Origin: CAYSLZ01 sp964468355
GTDB lineage: Bacteria > Patescibacteriota > Microgenomatia > UBA12405 > JAHJSD01
Reading direction: 5' to 3'
Length of the DNA: 58,351 bases
NCBI GenBank assembly: GCA_964468355.1
Contig: CAYXSV010000036.1
Location: 1-58,351, forward strand
The position numbers and the translations under genes were made by a program. Below the pieces are notes generated by a model that was not told the DNA's origin, did no database searches, and was given only the letters and a program-made list of their open reading frames with translations. This document shows positions 16,890-24,876 of the stretch, one piece after another. Numbering within the stretch: the stretch's first letter is position 1; each line of letters starts with the position of its first letter.

Positions 16890-17657
16890 ATGAAAAAAAT
16901 ATTTATTATCATCGTTCTCGGACTATTTTTTGTTTCACCGCTGTCATTAACATCCAACGCCCAAGAAAATGCAACTGACACGGCTGAAACCGAAATGAAT
17001 TTCGAAGACGTAAAAGGAATCAGGGAAGAAGTTGAGAAAAAAGTCCGGGACAAAATAGACGAAATTGTCAGTAAACAAGAAAAACGCGGTTGGATAGGAA
17101 CAATAACCGAAATAACTTCTACCGGTTTTGTTATAGAAACCGACCAAGAAACTAGAACAGTAACACTAAATGATGAGGCAACAATTATTAATAGAAACCG
17201 CCAGCAAATAACTTTCGGAGACCTTGAGGAAAGTCAGCGAGTTATTGCCATGGGATATCTCCAAATCGATAATACTCTTGATGCCCGCCGGGTTGTAATT
17301 GTTGAGCAAAAGGATAAAATTCAAAAAATGTCTATTTTCGGAACAATTACTGAAAAAGCTGACCAGGACCAAATAATGCTGGTAAAAAACAGCGAAGAAA
17401 GTTATGAGTTAGTATTCGGCGAAGATGCAACAATAGAAATACGCCAAGACAATACCACTGAAGAAGCTGATTATGAAGACCTGTCAACCGAACAAAAAAT
17501 AATCGCGGTAATTGTTCCGATTGACGGAAGCACCGCCACTTACCAAGTAGAAAACTTATTGGCTGTTTCTTCACCGGAGCCAACTCCGGAACCAGAAACG
17601 ACAGAATCAACTGAATCCGCTGACCTATCCCCTACTGCAAAACCAACTACAGACTAA
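16890..17657 (+). CDS. Secreted protein with two DUF5666-like beta domains
   Basis: 255 residues. An N-terminal signal peptide (about 1-24, ending near SNAQ) is followed by a short charged helix and two similar beta-rich units starting WIGTITEITSTGFVIET (about 70) and SIFGTITEKADQDQIML (about 150), each followed by a segment on time or use such as RVIAMGYL and KIIAVIVP. These look like DUF5666-type domains. The C-terminus is a Pro/Thr/Glu-rich tail (PEPTPEPETTESTES) like the linkers of the surface proteins at 30-38 kb. No anchor follows, so it may be released. Confidence 0.65.
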   Translation: MKKIFIIIVLGLFFVSPLSLTSNAQENATDTAETEMNFEDVKGIREEVEKKVRDKIDEIVSKQEKRGWIGTITEITSTGFVIETDQETRTVTLNDEATIINRNRQQITFGDLEESQRVIAMGYLQIDNTLDARRVVIVEQKDKIQKMSIFGTITEKADQDQIMLVKNSEESYELVFGEDATIEIRQDNTTEEADYEDLSTEQKIIAVIVPIDGSTATYQVENLLAVSSPEPTPEPETTESTESADLSPTAKPTTD

Positions 17658-17669
17658 ACCATTTTTTAT

Positions 17670-17785
17670 CGCAAGCTAAAGCTTGCTACTACGTTTAAGT
17701 TGCAACAATCAGACTCGTGCAGTGTATCTCTTGTGTGGACTGCGAACCAGCACTTTTAGGCCGTAATAGCAGACTTTAGTCTGCG
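17670..17785 (+). repeat. Double-hairpin palindromic repeat, copy B
   Basis: Left end 17670-17692 with hairpin GCAAGC-TAAA-GCTTGC then TACTACG; right end 17762-17785, CGTAATA then hairpin GCAGAC-TTTA-GTCTGC. The ends are inverted relative to each other, as in copy A, but the interior is about 69 bp long and of different sequence. Confidence 0.75.
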
Positions 17786-17802
17786 CCACTCAAGCTAAAA
17801 AG

Positions 17803-17811
17803 TGTTATAAT
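17803..17811 (+). promoter_or_regulatory. Extended -10 promoter of hisS
   Basis: TGTTATAAT, then 6 bp to the ATG at 17818. Initiation would fall on or beside the start codon. No good -35 box. Confidence 0.6.
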
Positions 17812-17817
17812 AAAAAA

Positions 17818-19062
17818 ATGGCCAATAAATTACAGCCGATTAAAGGGTTTAGAGATTTCTATCCTCAAGATTGGTCGTTTCAAAACTGGCTTAAAGAAAA
17901 ATGGTTGAACCTTGGTCAATCTTATGGTTATCAGGAATACGAAGGTCCGATATTGGAGCGATTGGAGTTGTATCAATCTAAAACCAGCCGGGAATTAATT
18001 GAAAAACAAACTTTTAAATTTAATGATAATGATAAAAATTATGTTCTCCGGCCCGAGCTTACTCCTACCTTAGCCAGAATGATTGCCCAAAAACAATATC
18101 AGATCCAATTACCGGCTAAATGGCAGTCTTACGGACGTTTTTTTCGATACGAATCTCCTCAAAAAGGCCGCGGCCGTTCTTTTTTCCAGTGGAATATTGA
18201 TCTTTTAGGCCTAAATAAAATTCAAGCCGACATAGAAATAATCAAACTTGCCTGCTTGGCTTTAAAAACTCTCGGCTTAACCAGCAAAGAAGTTAAAATT
18301 AAAATCAACGATCGGAAATTTTTAGAAAAATCAATTGATAAAAAATTCTATCCATACATTGACAAATTAGATAAAATGACTGAAACTGAATGGAAAAAAT
18401 GGTTGAAAGAAGAAAATATTAATGAAAGCAAAGCTGATGAACTTCTGGCCCTTGTTAAAAATAATGACTATTCCGACTCTATGCGTCTAACTGCAATTCT
18501 TAATCAAATGGAAAAACAAGGTCTAAGTGAATACATTGAGTTTGATAAAAGCTTAGTCCGCGGTTTGGATTACTACACCGGAACGGTTTTTGAGGCCTGG
18601 AGCACCGGTTCTTCTTTAAACCGGGCTTTATTCGGGGGCGGACGATACGATAATCTAACCCAACAGGTCGGCGGTAGAAAAAAAATATCCGGCGTCGGCT
18701 TTGCCGTTGGAGACATGCCGATTTATGAACTACTTAAAGAATTAAACAAACTACCCAACCTTTCCTCTACTCCAACCAAAATACTAGTAACTATTTTTTC
18801 ACCGCAATTAGCAGAGGAATCTATTCAAGCAGCACAAAAACTAAGAAAAAAAAACATCAACACTGAATTATATTTAGATCCCGATGAACGACTGGATAAA
18901 CAGTTAGCTTACGCCAACAAGAAAAACATCCCCTGGGTGGCAGTCATCGGCCCGGACGAAGCTAAAAACAACACCGTTACCCTCAAAAACATGAAATCCG
19001 GCAAACAAGAAAAACTTACTCAAAAAAAAGCCGTCCAAAAACTCACCTCACCCCAAAATTAA
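17818..19062 (+). CDS. hisS: Histidyl-tRNA synthetase
   Basis: 414 residues. Charges tRNA-His. Class II catalytic core: IKGFRDFYPQDW at the N-terminus, LRPELTPTLARMIAQ and RFFRYESPQKGRGRSFFQWNID (motif 2, shown in two overlapping parts), the HisRS-specific LVRGLDYYTGTVFEAW, and FGGGRYDNL with GFAVGDMPIYELL (motif 3). The C-terminal anticodon-binding domain (KILVTIFSPQLAEES to EKLTQKKAVQKL) is complete. The stop codon lies in the left copy of the repeat that flanks the next gene. Confidence 0.95.
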   Translation: MANKLQPIKGFRDFYPQDWSFQNWLKEKWLNLGQSYGYQEYEGPILERLELYQSKTSRELIEKQTFKFNDNDKNYVLRPELTPTLARMIAQKQYQIQLPAKWQSYGRFFRYESPQKGRGRSFFQWNIDLLGLNKIQADIEIIKLACLALKTLGLTSKEVKIKINDRKFLEKSIDKKFYPYIDKLDKMTETEWKKWLKEENINESKADELLALVKNNDYSDSMRLTAILNQMEKQGLSEYIEFDKSLVRGLDYYTGTVFEAWSTGSSLNRALFGGGRYDNLTQQVGGRKKISGVGFAVGDMPIYELLKELNKLPNLSSTPTKILVTIFSPQLAEESIQAAQKLRKKNINTELYLDPDERLDKQLAYANKKNIPWVAVIGPDEAKNNTVTLKNMKSGKQEKLTQKKAVQKLTSPQN

Positions 19063-19093
19063 AATTTAAGTGTGCGATCGCATAGATAAATTT
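19061..19093. repeat. 33-bp dyad repeat, left copy, upstream of the PaaX-like gene
   Basis: Identical over 33 bp to 19796-19828. Each copy is dyad-symmetric: arms AAATTTA and TAAATTT surround the 10-bp palindrome TGCGATCGCA. Its right end touches the -35 box of the PaaX-like gene (19092-19097), the right place for a repressor operator. Confidence 0.8.
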
Positions 19094-19120
19094 GACTATT
19101 ATGGGGTTTTGAGGTATGAA
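19092..19120 (+). promoter_or_regulatory. Promoter of the PaaX-like gene
   Basis: TTGACT (19092-19097), 17 bp, TATGAA (19115-19120), then 6 bp to the ATG at 19127; leaderless layout. The dyad repeat overlaps the -35 box. Confidence 0.6.
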
Positions 19121-19126
19121 TAAAGT

Positions 19127-19804
19127 ATGAGAAAAAGGGAATCTAAACTTCTTAAAACTCTTCGTTTAATAGAAGACCTGTTAATTTTATCGTCTGATTA
19201 TTTTGATAAAGATATAAGAAATTTTCCTGATTTAGAAGACTGGCTTTACGCCGGAGTCAAATCAACTTCCAACTACTTTGTTCAAAAAGGCGTACTTAAC
19301 CCAGATTTATCTTTTCGCAAAAAACCAAAATCGGTCTTAAGATTAATTGAAAACCCATGGGACGGTAAATGGAGGTTTATCGTTTATGATGTCCCCCAAG
19401 AACATAAAGTAATTAGAAGCTTAATCCGCAGACGGCTTAAAGAGTGGGATTTTAAGCTTTTTCAAAAATCTATTTGGTTTTCTCCGCTACCGCTAACTAC
19501 CGAGATTTTAAAACTAGATAAACAAATTGATGATACCGATTATCTAAGCGTTATAGAAGGGAAAATACACAGAGACAACCCGCGAAAATTGATTAAAGAA
19601 AAATGGGCAGTTGACCAATGGAAAAACAACGCCCTATACTGGATGGAAGAAAACAGAAAAATCTCAAAAATGGATGCTAAAAATCAAGAAGCTTTTTGGA
19701 CACTAATTTCTGAACATCCAAAAATACCTTTAGAGCTATTACCAAAAAATTGGCCTTTAAAAGATATCTTTGAAACTTTCACTAAAAGAAAATTCAAAAT
19801 TTAA
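19127..19804 (+). CDS. PaaX-like transcriptional regulator
   Basis: 225 residues. N-terminal part (about 1-80) is helical and winged-helix-like (SKLLKTLRLIEDLLIL, VKSTSNYFVQKGVL). The central domain (about 78-150) has NPWDGKWRFIVYDVPQEHK, then RRRLKEWDFKLFQKSIWFSP, the Cas2-like ferredoxin fold of PaaX regulators. The C-terminus is helical with WALYWME-like aromatic residues. No CRISPR array or other cas gene is nearby, so a Cas2 reading is not supported. Both ends of the gene lie next to identical dyad repeats, suggesting it binds them and controls itself. Target genes are unknown. Confidence 0.75.
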   Translation: MRKRESKLLKTLRLIEDLLILSSDYFDKDIRNFPDLEDWLYAGVKSTSNYFVQKGVLNPDLSFRKKPKSVLRLIENPWDGKWRFIVYDVPQEHKVIRSLIRRRLKEWDFKLFQKSIWFSPLPLTTEILKLDKQIDDTDYLSVIEGKIHRDNPRKLIKEKWAVDQWKNNALYWMEENRKISKMDAKNQEAFWTLISEHPKIPLELLPKNWPLKDIFETFTKRKFKI

Positions 19805-19828
19805 GTGTGCGATCGCATAGATAAATTT
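19796..19828. repeat. 33-bp dyad repeat, right copy, at the end of the PaaX-like gene
   Basis: Exact copy of 19061-19093 in the same orientation. It contains the stop codon of the PaaX-like gene (TAA 19802-19804) and lies between convergent genes, so it is not in an obvious promoter. It could be a second operator for looping, or with the left copy mark the ends of an inserted unit. Confidence 0.8.
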
Positions 19829-19859
19829 AGATGTTATAGGATGTGGGGATCGATTTATA

Positions 19860-20540
19860 TTATTTAATTAAATCTAAGTCGCCGTCGAGGATTTCTTCAA
19901 GCTGGCGGGTTTTTTTACCGTTGCGGTGATCCGTAACCCGATTTTGTTGAAAATTATATGTCCGGATTTTATCAGATCTTTTACCGGAACCGGCATTTTT
20001 CCTTACTTGACCAATATAGCCCTTTTTTTGCTTCTGGGCCTTTTGCCATAACTTAGAAGCGAGTAAACTTAAAGCAACATGACGGTTTTTTTGCTGACTT
20101 CTCTCCTTTTGACACTCGACCGTAATCCCGGTTGGCTTATGAGTTAATCTTACTGCGGTTGAGACCTTATTAACATTCTGGCCTCCATGACCGCCTGCTC
20201 TAAAAAAATCCCATTCCAAATCTTCTTCCTTAATTTCTTTTGGGCTGACTGAAACTTTAGGCAAAACAATTACAACCGCCGTTGAAGTATGAATACGGCC
20301 GTGTTTTTCCGTTTCCGGAATTCTTTGGACGCGGTGCGTCCCGGTCTCGGCTTCAAGTTTCGGAAAAGCATTTCGGCCAACAATTTGAAGCTTATTGTCA
20401 TCAATTTTACCAACTTTCCAACCTTTACCGTTGGCATAACGCAAATACATTCGAAAAAGATCTTTAGCCCAAATTTTGGCTTCCGTTCCACCAGCACCCG
20501 GCTGTATTTCTAGTATGGCTACATTGGGGTTAATTTTCAT
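19860..20540 (-). CDS. prfA: Peptide chain release factor 1, N-terminal domain absent
   Basis: 226 residues from ATG 20540, against about 360 in typical RF1. Recognises UAA/UAG and triggers peptide release. The codon-recognition loop has the RF1-type P-x-T motif (VQRIPETEKHGRIHTST) and the catalytic loop GGHGGQNVNK carries GGQ. What remains begins with the domain 2 strand VAILEIQPGAGGTEA; domain 1, some 90-100 residues, is missing. Open frame continues upstream to 20603 but inside rpmE. The chosen ATG overlaps the rpmE stop in AATGAAAATTAA, a coupled start. No frameshifted domain 1 can be found upstream, because rpmE is there. Confidence 0.9.
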   Translation of the reverse strand: MKINPNVAILEIQPGAGGTEAKIWAKDLFRMYLRYANGKGWKVGKIDDNKLQIVGRNAFPKLEAETGTHRVQRIPETEKHGRIHTSTAVVIVLPKVSVSPKEIKEEDLEWDFFRAGGHGGQNVNKVSTAVRLTHKPTGITVECQKERSQQKNRHVALSLLASKLWQKAQKQKKGYIGQVRKNAGSGKRSDKIRTYNFQQNRVTDHRNGKKTRQLEEILDGDLDLIK

Positions 20541-20781
20541 TAGAAGATTTTTTGCCTTTAGTATTTGGCTTTTTAGCTTTAGCCGCCTTTCTCTTTCTCT
20601 CAAACTTCTCTATCCGACCTTCGGTATCGATATATTTAGTCTCTCCGGTATAAAAAGGATGGCAGGCGGAACAAATTTCCACTTCAATTTCAGGCACTGT
20701 TGATCCGGTAATAAATGTATTACCGCAAGTACAAGTAACTTTTACTTGATCATGGTATTTCGGATGTATTTTCTTTTTCAT
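20530..20781 (-). CDS. rpmE: 50S ribosomal protein L31
   Basis: 83 residues from MKKKIHPKYHDQ; an in-frame TTG at 20787 is less likely because of the promoter position. Component of the large subunit central protuberance/bridge. Cysteines CTCGN and CSACHPFYTGETKYIDTEGR, split at C-x2-C, give the zinc-binding C+ type pattern. The C-terminal tail is lysine-rich (KRKAAKAKKPNTKGKK). The 3' end overlaps prfA by 11 bp, so rpmE-prfA is a two-gene operon as in many bacteria. Confidence 0.95.
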   Translation of the reverse strand: MKKKIHPKYHDQVKVTCTCGNTFITGSTVPEIEVEICSACHPFYTGETKYIDTEGRIEKFERKRKAAKAKKPNTKGKKSSNEN

Positions 20782-20790
20782 CGTCAAGAA

Positions 20791-20799
20791 ATTATAACA
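20791..20799 (-). promoter_or_regulatory. Extended -10 promoter of rpmE-prfA
   Basis: Minus strand TGTTATAAT, then 9 bp to the ATG at 20781. The predicted leader is at most 2-3 nt. Confidence 0.6.
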
Positions 20800-20801
20800 T
20801 A

Positions 20802-21950
20802 TTATTCTCTTTCACCCAATTTTACCCTGGAAGTTTCTTCTTCTCCTTTACGCCAATATTTAATTTCAATCTCATCGCCTACTTTCTTTTTATTAATAAT
20901 TTCGGCTAATTTATTTTCTTCCTCAGCTACCCTCTTACCATCCAAATGGGTTATTATATCGCCTTCTTGAAGACCGGCCCGGTCAGCGGAAGAACCCTCT
21001 ACTACATTGCCGACATAAGCACCTTGAGGAACCTCGTTAAGCAAGGCCGCCCTTTCAGAAATCATTTGGTATTCTACTCCTAAAAATGCCCGTTTAAACT
21101 CACCTGTTTCTTCAAATATTTCCAAGCTTTCTTTAACAACATCAATCGGTATTGCGAACCCAATATTTTCCGCCTGGCCGGCAACGGCTACATTTACACC
21201 AATAACCTGTCCCACTGAATTTATTAAAGGGCCACCGGAATTACCCGGATTAATCGCCGCATCAGTCTGAATAACATCGTCCAGCCGTTCGACATAACCT
21301 TCATAAACAGAACCAGCGGTTATCCCTCGACCTAAACCGGAAATAACACCGGTGGTAACCGTATGCCTGAATTCACCAAGGGCCGTACCAATAGCAACAA
21401 CTAATTGTCCGACTTGTAAATTTTCGGAACTGCCTAAATCTATCGGCTGTAAATCTGAATCCACTTTTAAAATCGCCAAATCATTTACCGGATCACGGTA
21501 TATGTCGCTAACTTCATAAACTTCTCCATTCTGATCTATTACCCGGTATTCGGCTGATAAATCATTAACTACATGTTTATTAGTTATTACTAAACCTTTC
21601 CTGGGTACAAATCCCGAGCCGATATTTCTTTCAATTCGGCGTTCCTCCGTTTCAAAATTAAAAAAACCAAAAGGGTCAAAATTGGGCTGGGGAATATTCT
21701 GGGCTTTGCTTATCGATACAGTAACTACTGAAGGAGCTGATTTTTCAACCACATCGATAACTACCGATTCTTCTTTAAGAACCTTGATTTCCGTATACGC
21801 TTCGCCCGGCCGCTCATTACCGGGGAAATATTGATTTAGAAATTCCAACCACCCTAACCTGTCAGCTACACCACCAAAAATTACAGCCACCAAAACCAAA
21901 AAACCAATACCAAAACCAGCCAAGAAAAAACGTAATTTTTTCATCGTCAT
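20802..21950 (-). CDS. HtrA/DegP-type serine protease with one PDZ domain
   Basis: 382 residues. Envelope quality-control protease. One N-terminal membrane anchor (about 7-26). Trypsin-like catalytic triad: His in VITNKHVV, Asp in NDLAILKVDSD, Ser in NPGNSGGPLIN. A single PDZ domain covers about residues 275-375 (AYVGNVVEGSSADRAGLQEGDIIT, read across its GLQ-x-GD-x-I core). The start overlaps the S41 protease stop in ATGA, so these two envelope proteases are in one operon. Confidence 0.93.
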   Translation of the reverse strand: MTMKKLRFFLAGFGIGFLVLVAVIFGGVADRLGWLEFLNQYFPGNERPGEAYTEIKVLKEESVVIDVVEKSAPSVVTVSISKAQNIPQPNFDPFGFFNFETEERRIERNIGSGFVPRKGLVITNKHVVNDLSAEYRVIDQNGEVYEVSDIYRDPVNDLAILKVDSDLQPIDLGSSENLQVGQLVVAIGTALGEFRHTVTTGVISGLGRGITAGSVYEGYVERLDDVIQTDAAINPGNSGGPLINSVGQVIGVNVAVAGQAENIGFAIPIDVVKESLEIFEETGEFKRAFLGVEYQMISERAALLNEVPQGAYVGNVVEGSSADRAGLQEGDIITHLDGKRVAEEENKLAEIINKKKVGDEIEIKYWRKGEEETSRVKLGERE

Positions 21951-23194
21951 TCGCTATTGACTATTAATTGTTCTACGCCCTTTTCCAGAAATAAATCTTC
22001 ATCTGATTTTAACTCATCCTCTTCCGGTATTTCAACTTTAACATCCGGTTCCAAACCACTGTCATCAATAGTTTTTTCATTAGGCAAAAGCCATCTGGCG
22101 GTAGTAATATGCAAACCTGCATTGCCGGGCAGTTGTTCAGGTTCTTGAATCGTTCCCTTGCCAAACGAGGTTTGCCCCACAATTTCAGCGCGTTGATGTT
22201 GGCTTAAAGCGCCGGCTAAAATTTCTGAAGCGGAAGCGGATCCATTATTGATTAAAACCACTAAAGGAACATTAACAAGTTTTCCTGACCGCTGAACGGA
22301 AAACTCTTTTTTTGTCCCAAGATACGACTCTTGCCAAACTATTGTTTTTCCCCTTTGCAAAAACTCTTCAGCTACATAAGTTGCTCCGTGCAAATAACCG
22401 CCGGGATTATTTCTAACATCTAAAACTACCCCGCCAAAATTCGGATCATTTAATTTTTGTTCAACTTCTTTAACCCATTCATCCCACTCCTGAATCATTA
22501 TTTGACTAAAATGGAGTAAGTGCACATGGGCATAACTTTTTCCGTCCCTTGACTCCCAACTAGTTTCTATAGCCGGGATTTCAATTTCTCCACGGGTTAT
22601 CTCAACATCAAACGGCTCCGGCCTGGATTCTCTAGATAATGTTAAAATGACTTTATTTCCAATTTCTCCACGGATTAGCTTAACTGCTTCCGGTAAAGAA
22701 ATATCCTCGGTAGTTTTTTCTACATCTTTATTATTATCAGTTATTTTTAAAATATAATCTCCTGCTTCAACTCCGGCTTTTTCTGCCGGTGTATTTTTAA
22801 GAGGTGAAAGCACAGCAAGCTGTTTATCTTTATACCCCAGCTGAATACCAACTCCGCCAAAACTACCGCTTAGGTTCTCCTGGCTTATCTCATTGTCCTC
22901 AGAAGGTAAATATACGGTATATGGATCACCCAAAGAATTAACCATACCGGAAATTGCTCCTTCAACCATTTTATCCGACTGTAAATCGTCTTTATCCAGA
23001 TATTTTTCCTCAAGTTTAGACCAAACTAACCAAAACTCGGATAAATCAATTTTTTCAGTAGAGTTTTGTCTGGAAGTAGCCTTGAAATCGGCTTTTTTTA
23101 AACCATATCGATAACCACCGTATCCAACCAAACCGGCTATTAATAAAATTAAAACTATCTGGCGTATTTTTTTATATAAATTTTTCTTGGTCAT
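21947..23194 (-). CDS. C-terminal processing protease, S41 family (CtpA/Prc-like)
   Basis: 415 residues. N-terminal membrane anchor (about 8-28), then the S41 N-terminal helices, a PDZ domain (about 100-190, GSFGGVGIQLGYKDK to ITRGEIEIPA) and the catalytic core with VLDVRNNPGGYL, nucleophile Ser in NNGSASASEILAGAL and general base Lys in VGQTSFGKGTIQ. Ends with EPDVKVEIP. Trims or degrades extracytoplasmic proteins. First gene of the pair with the HtrA-like protease. Confidence 0.94.
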   Translation of the reverse strand: MTKKNLYKKIRQIVLILLIAGLVGYGGYRYGLKKADFKATSRQNSTEKIDLSEFWLVWSKLEEKYLDKDDLQSDKMVEGAISGMVNSLGDPYTVYLPSEDNEISQENLSGSFGGVGIQLGYKDKQLAVLSPLKNTPAEKAGVEAGDYILKITDNNKDVEKTTEDISLPEAVKLIRGEIGNKVILTLSRESRPEPFDVEITRGEIEIPAIETSWESRDGKSYAHVHLLHFSQIMIQEWDEWVKEVEQKLNDPNFGGVVLDVRNNPGGYLHGATYVAEEFLQRGKTIVWQESYLGTKKEFSVQRSGKLVNVPLVVLINNGSASASEILAGALSQHQRAEIVGQTSFGKGTIQEPEQLPGNAGLHITTARWLLPNEKTIDDSGLEPDVKVEIPEEDELKSDEDLFLEKGVEQLIVNSE

Positions 23195-23210
23195 TTTATA
23201 ATTACAAATT

Positions 23211-23735
23211 CTAACTCGTATCAGGAACCAATAAGCAATTCTTACCGGCGTTCAATAAACATTTTACTCCATCTTTATTTTTTATCAAATTTTTATTTTT
23301 TTTATCAACCACTAAAATTGGAATTAATGCCTTTTTTAGAGATTTTACCTCTTTTTCTTCTTCAGAAAAAGCAATAATTCCGCTGACACCTAAAGTTCTT
23401 GCCTTAGAAAGAAAATGGGAAGTTAAATTTTCTCTACCGGTAGCAATAATTTTCTGTTGATATTGGCTGTTAAGCTGACTGTAGTTAATCTTTGGAGACC
23501 AGATTAATCTTCCCCATACATGTTTGTCTATTAAACTTTGACCAGAGATTTTTAGGGTTTCAAACTCAAATTTTATTTTTCCATCAGAAACTTCAATTAT
23601 CTTGCCGTCTGCCGGAGCATTGATTTCTTTTTGATCATTTTCAGCCAAAACTTCATCCGCTGAAACAATCTGATTTTCTTTTACTCTAACTTTTGTACTC
23701 TCAGGCAGATTAATTATCCAAACAGCTTTACTCAT
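23211..23735 (-). CDS. Unknown protein with a biotinyl/lipoyl-like hairpin region
   Basis: 174 residues, no signal peptide. The first 60 residues have alternating short strands with VRVKENQIVSADEVLAEND and INAPADGKIIEV, reminiscent of barrel-sandwich (lipoyl/RnfC-like) folds, but no modifiable lysine is apparent. The rest (HFLSKARTLGVSGIIAFSE, ALIPILVVD) looks like a small alpha/beta domain. The gene follows rpsR by 5 bp, so it is co-expressed with rpsF-ssb-rpsR. I do not recognise a function. Confidence 0.6.
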   Translation of the reverse strand: MSKAVWIINLPESTKVRVKENQIVSADEVLAENDQKEINAPADGKIIEVSDGKIKFEFETLKISGQSLIDKHVWGRLIWSPKINYSQLNSQYQQKIIATGRENLTSHFLSKARTLGVSGIIAFSEEEKEVKSLKKALIPILVVDKKNKNLIKNKDGVKCLLNAGKNCLLVPDTS

Positions 23736-23740
23736 CGGGT

Positions 23741-23977
23741 CTAACCTACGCGGGTAATAAACGGAAGTAAACCAAGGTGGCGGGCATGTTTTACGGCTTT
23801 AGCTAACCGCCGCTGATGTTTAGAACAAACACCGGTTTTTTCTCGAGACAAAATTCTCATTCTTGGGGAAAGAAAATTTTTCAAAACCTGGTAGTCACGC
23901 CAATATGGTTCCTTGCCGGTTTTACAAAACTGGCAGTCCCGCTTAATTGGCTCATCTTTTTTTCTTTTTCTTGCCAT
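23741..23977 (-). CDS. rpsR: 30S ribosomal protein S18
   Basis: 78 residues, usual length. Binds S6 on the platform of the small subunit. Diagnostic stretches are DYQVLKNFLSPRMRILSREKTGVCSKHQRRL and HARHLGLLPF (first one spans about residues 29-59). An N-terminal C-x2-C (RDCQFCKT) gives a possible zinc site with the later cysteine. Located downstream of ssb in the classical rpsF-ssb-rpsR order. Confidence 0.95.
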   Translation of the reverse strand: MARKRKKDEPIKRDCQFCKTGKEPYWRDYQVLKNFLSPRMRILSREKTGVCSKHQRRLAKAVKHARHLGLLPFITRVG

Positions 23978-24008
23978 TTATTTATAATAAATCAAATCAA
24001 TAATAACT

Positions 24009-24533
24009 TTAAAAAGGAATATCTTTGTCATCCTCACTCTCTTTTTCTTTTTCGGTTTCTTTTTGATGGTCTTCAAAATCTTCCTCTATACTTTTTTCTT
24101 TTTTATCAGTTCCTTCTTCCTCATCTTCTTCTACCGGGGGTTCGGGCTCTGATAAATTTTCTTCTTCCTGGTGGACCGTATCTTGATCCGCGTCGTCCCG
24201 GGAAGACAAAAGAATCATATCGTCAATAACTATTTCCGTAGTTTGGCGTTTAACATTGTCATCGCCTGTCCACTCGCGGTATTGAATACGGCCGCCGACA
24301 TAAGCTTTTGCTCCCTTGTAAAGTAATTGGGCACAAAGCTCAGCTAGCTGAGCCCAGGCAACAATCCGGTGGAACTGCGCTGCTTCTTTTTCATCTCCGT
24401 CGCTTGTCGTCCACCGCCGATTAGTAGCTAAACCAAAATTACAAACAGCCGTACCGTTGGGTGTATATCTCAACTCCGGATCTCGGGTTAAATTACCTAA
24501 AAGCATAATCCGGTTAAGGCATCTCGTTGACAT
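24009..24533 (-). CDS. ssb: Single-stranded DNA-binding protein
   Basis: 174 residues. OB fold at the N-terminus (LNRIMLLGNLTRDPELRYTP, VCNFGLATNRRW, FHRIVAWAQLAELCAQLLYKG, shown piecemeal, then VGGRIQYREW). A long acidic Glu/Asp-rich tail ends in DDKDIPF, the canonical tip that recruits replication and repair proteins. A Shine-Dalgarno-like AGGAGG precedes the ATG, unlike the leaderless first gene of this operon. Lies between rpsF and rpsR. Confidence 0.95.
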   Translation of the reverse strand: MSTRCLNRIMLLGNLTRDPELRYTPNGTAVCNFGLATNRRWTTSDGDEKEAAQFHRIVAWAQLAELCAQLLYKGAKAYVGGRIQYREWTGDDNVKRQTTEIVIDDMILLSSRDDADQDTVHQEEENLSEPEPPVEEDEEEGTDKKEKSIEEDFEDHQKETEKEKESEDDKDIPF

Positions 24534-24546
24534 TTTAAATCCTCCT

Positions 24547-24837
24547 TTAGTCCTTTTTCAAAAATAAATAACGGATAATAGTGTCATTGCGGTTTAAATA
24601 AGTGTTAAAACTTTCAATTTTTGTATCTTCCGGAAATTGCAAGTGCCAAACTAGAAAAACCGCCTGATCTTCACCTTTTATTTGATAAGCAAGTGCTTTT
24701 CTTCCAATCTTTTCTTTATCATTAATTTTTCCATTTATTTGTTTAATCTCTTTTTCCAACCCGGATAAGGTTTTTTTCAAAACTTCCTCCTCCACTTCCG
24801 CCGGAGTTAAAAAAACAAATTCATATTCGACTGCCAT
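24547..24837 (-). CDS. rpsF: 30S ribosomal protein S6
   Basis: 96 residues starting at MAVEYEFVFLTP; the open frame extends upstream to 24933 but that part lies in cysS and has no S6 character. S6 pairs with S18 on the 30S platform. The central RKALAYQIKGEDQAVFLVWHLQF and the end NDTIIRYLFLKKD are typical. The start is further fixed by a promoter with TATAAT 9 bp before it. Confidence 0.9.
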   Translation of the reverse strand: MAVEYEFVFLTPAEVEEEVLKKTLSGLEKEIKQINGKINDKEKIGRKALAYQIKGEDQAVFLVWHLQFPEDTKIESFNTYLNRNDTIIRYLFLKKD

Positions 24838-24846
24838 TTGGATATT

Positions 24847-24876
24847 ATTATACTTATTGACTAACCGTTTAGTCAA
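24847..24876 (-). promoter_or_regulatory. Promoter of rpsF-ssb-rpsR, with an inverted repeat at the -35
   Basis: Minus strand TTGACT (24876-24871), 18 bp, TATAAT (24852-24847), then 9 bp to the ATG. It lies across the end of cysS. A perfect inverted repeat GACTAA-CCGT-TTAGTC (24859-24874) overlaps the -35 box and the cysS stop codon, so it could be an operator or a short transcript-end hairpin. Confidence 0.6.

Noticed and set aside
19127..19804. Cas2 nuclease
   Set aside because: The ferredoxin-like part is present, but there is an N-terminal DNA-binding region, no other cas gene and no array, so a PaaX-like regulator fits better.
20282..20513. Open frames on the plus strand opposite prfA
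   Set aside because: They mirror conserved prfA sequence and have no plausible start signals or family features.
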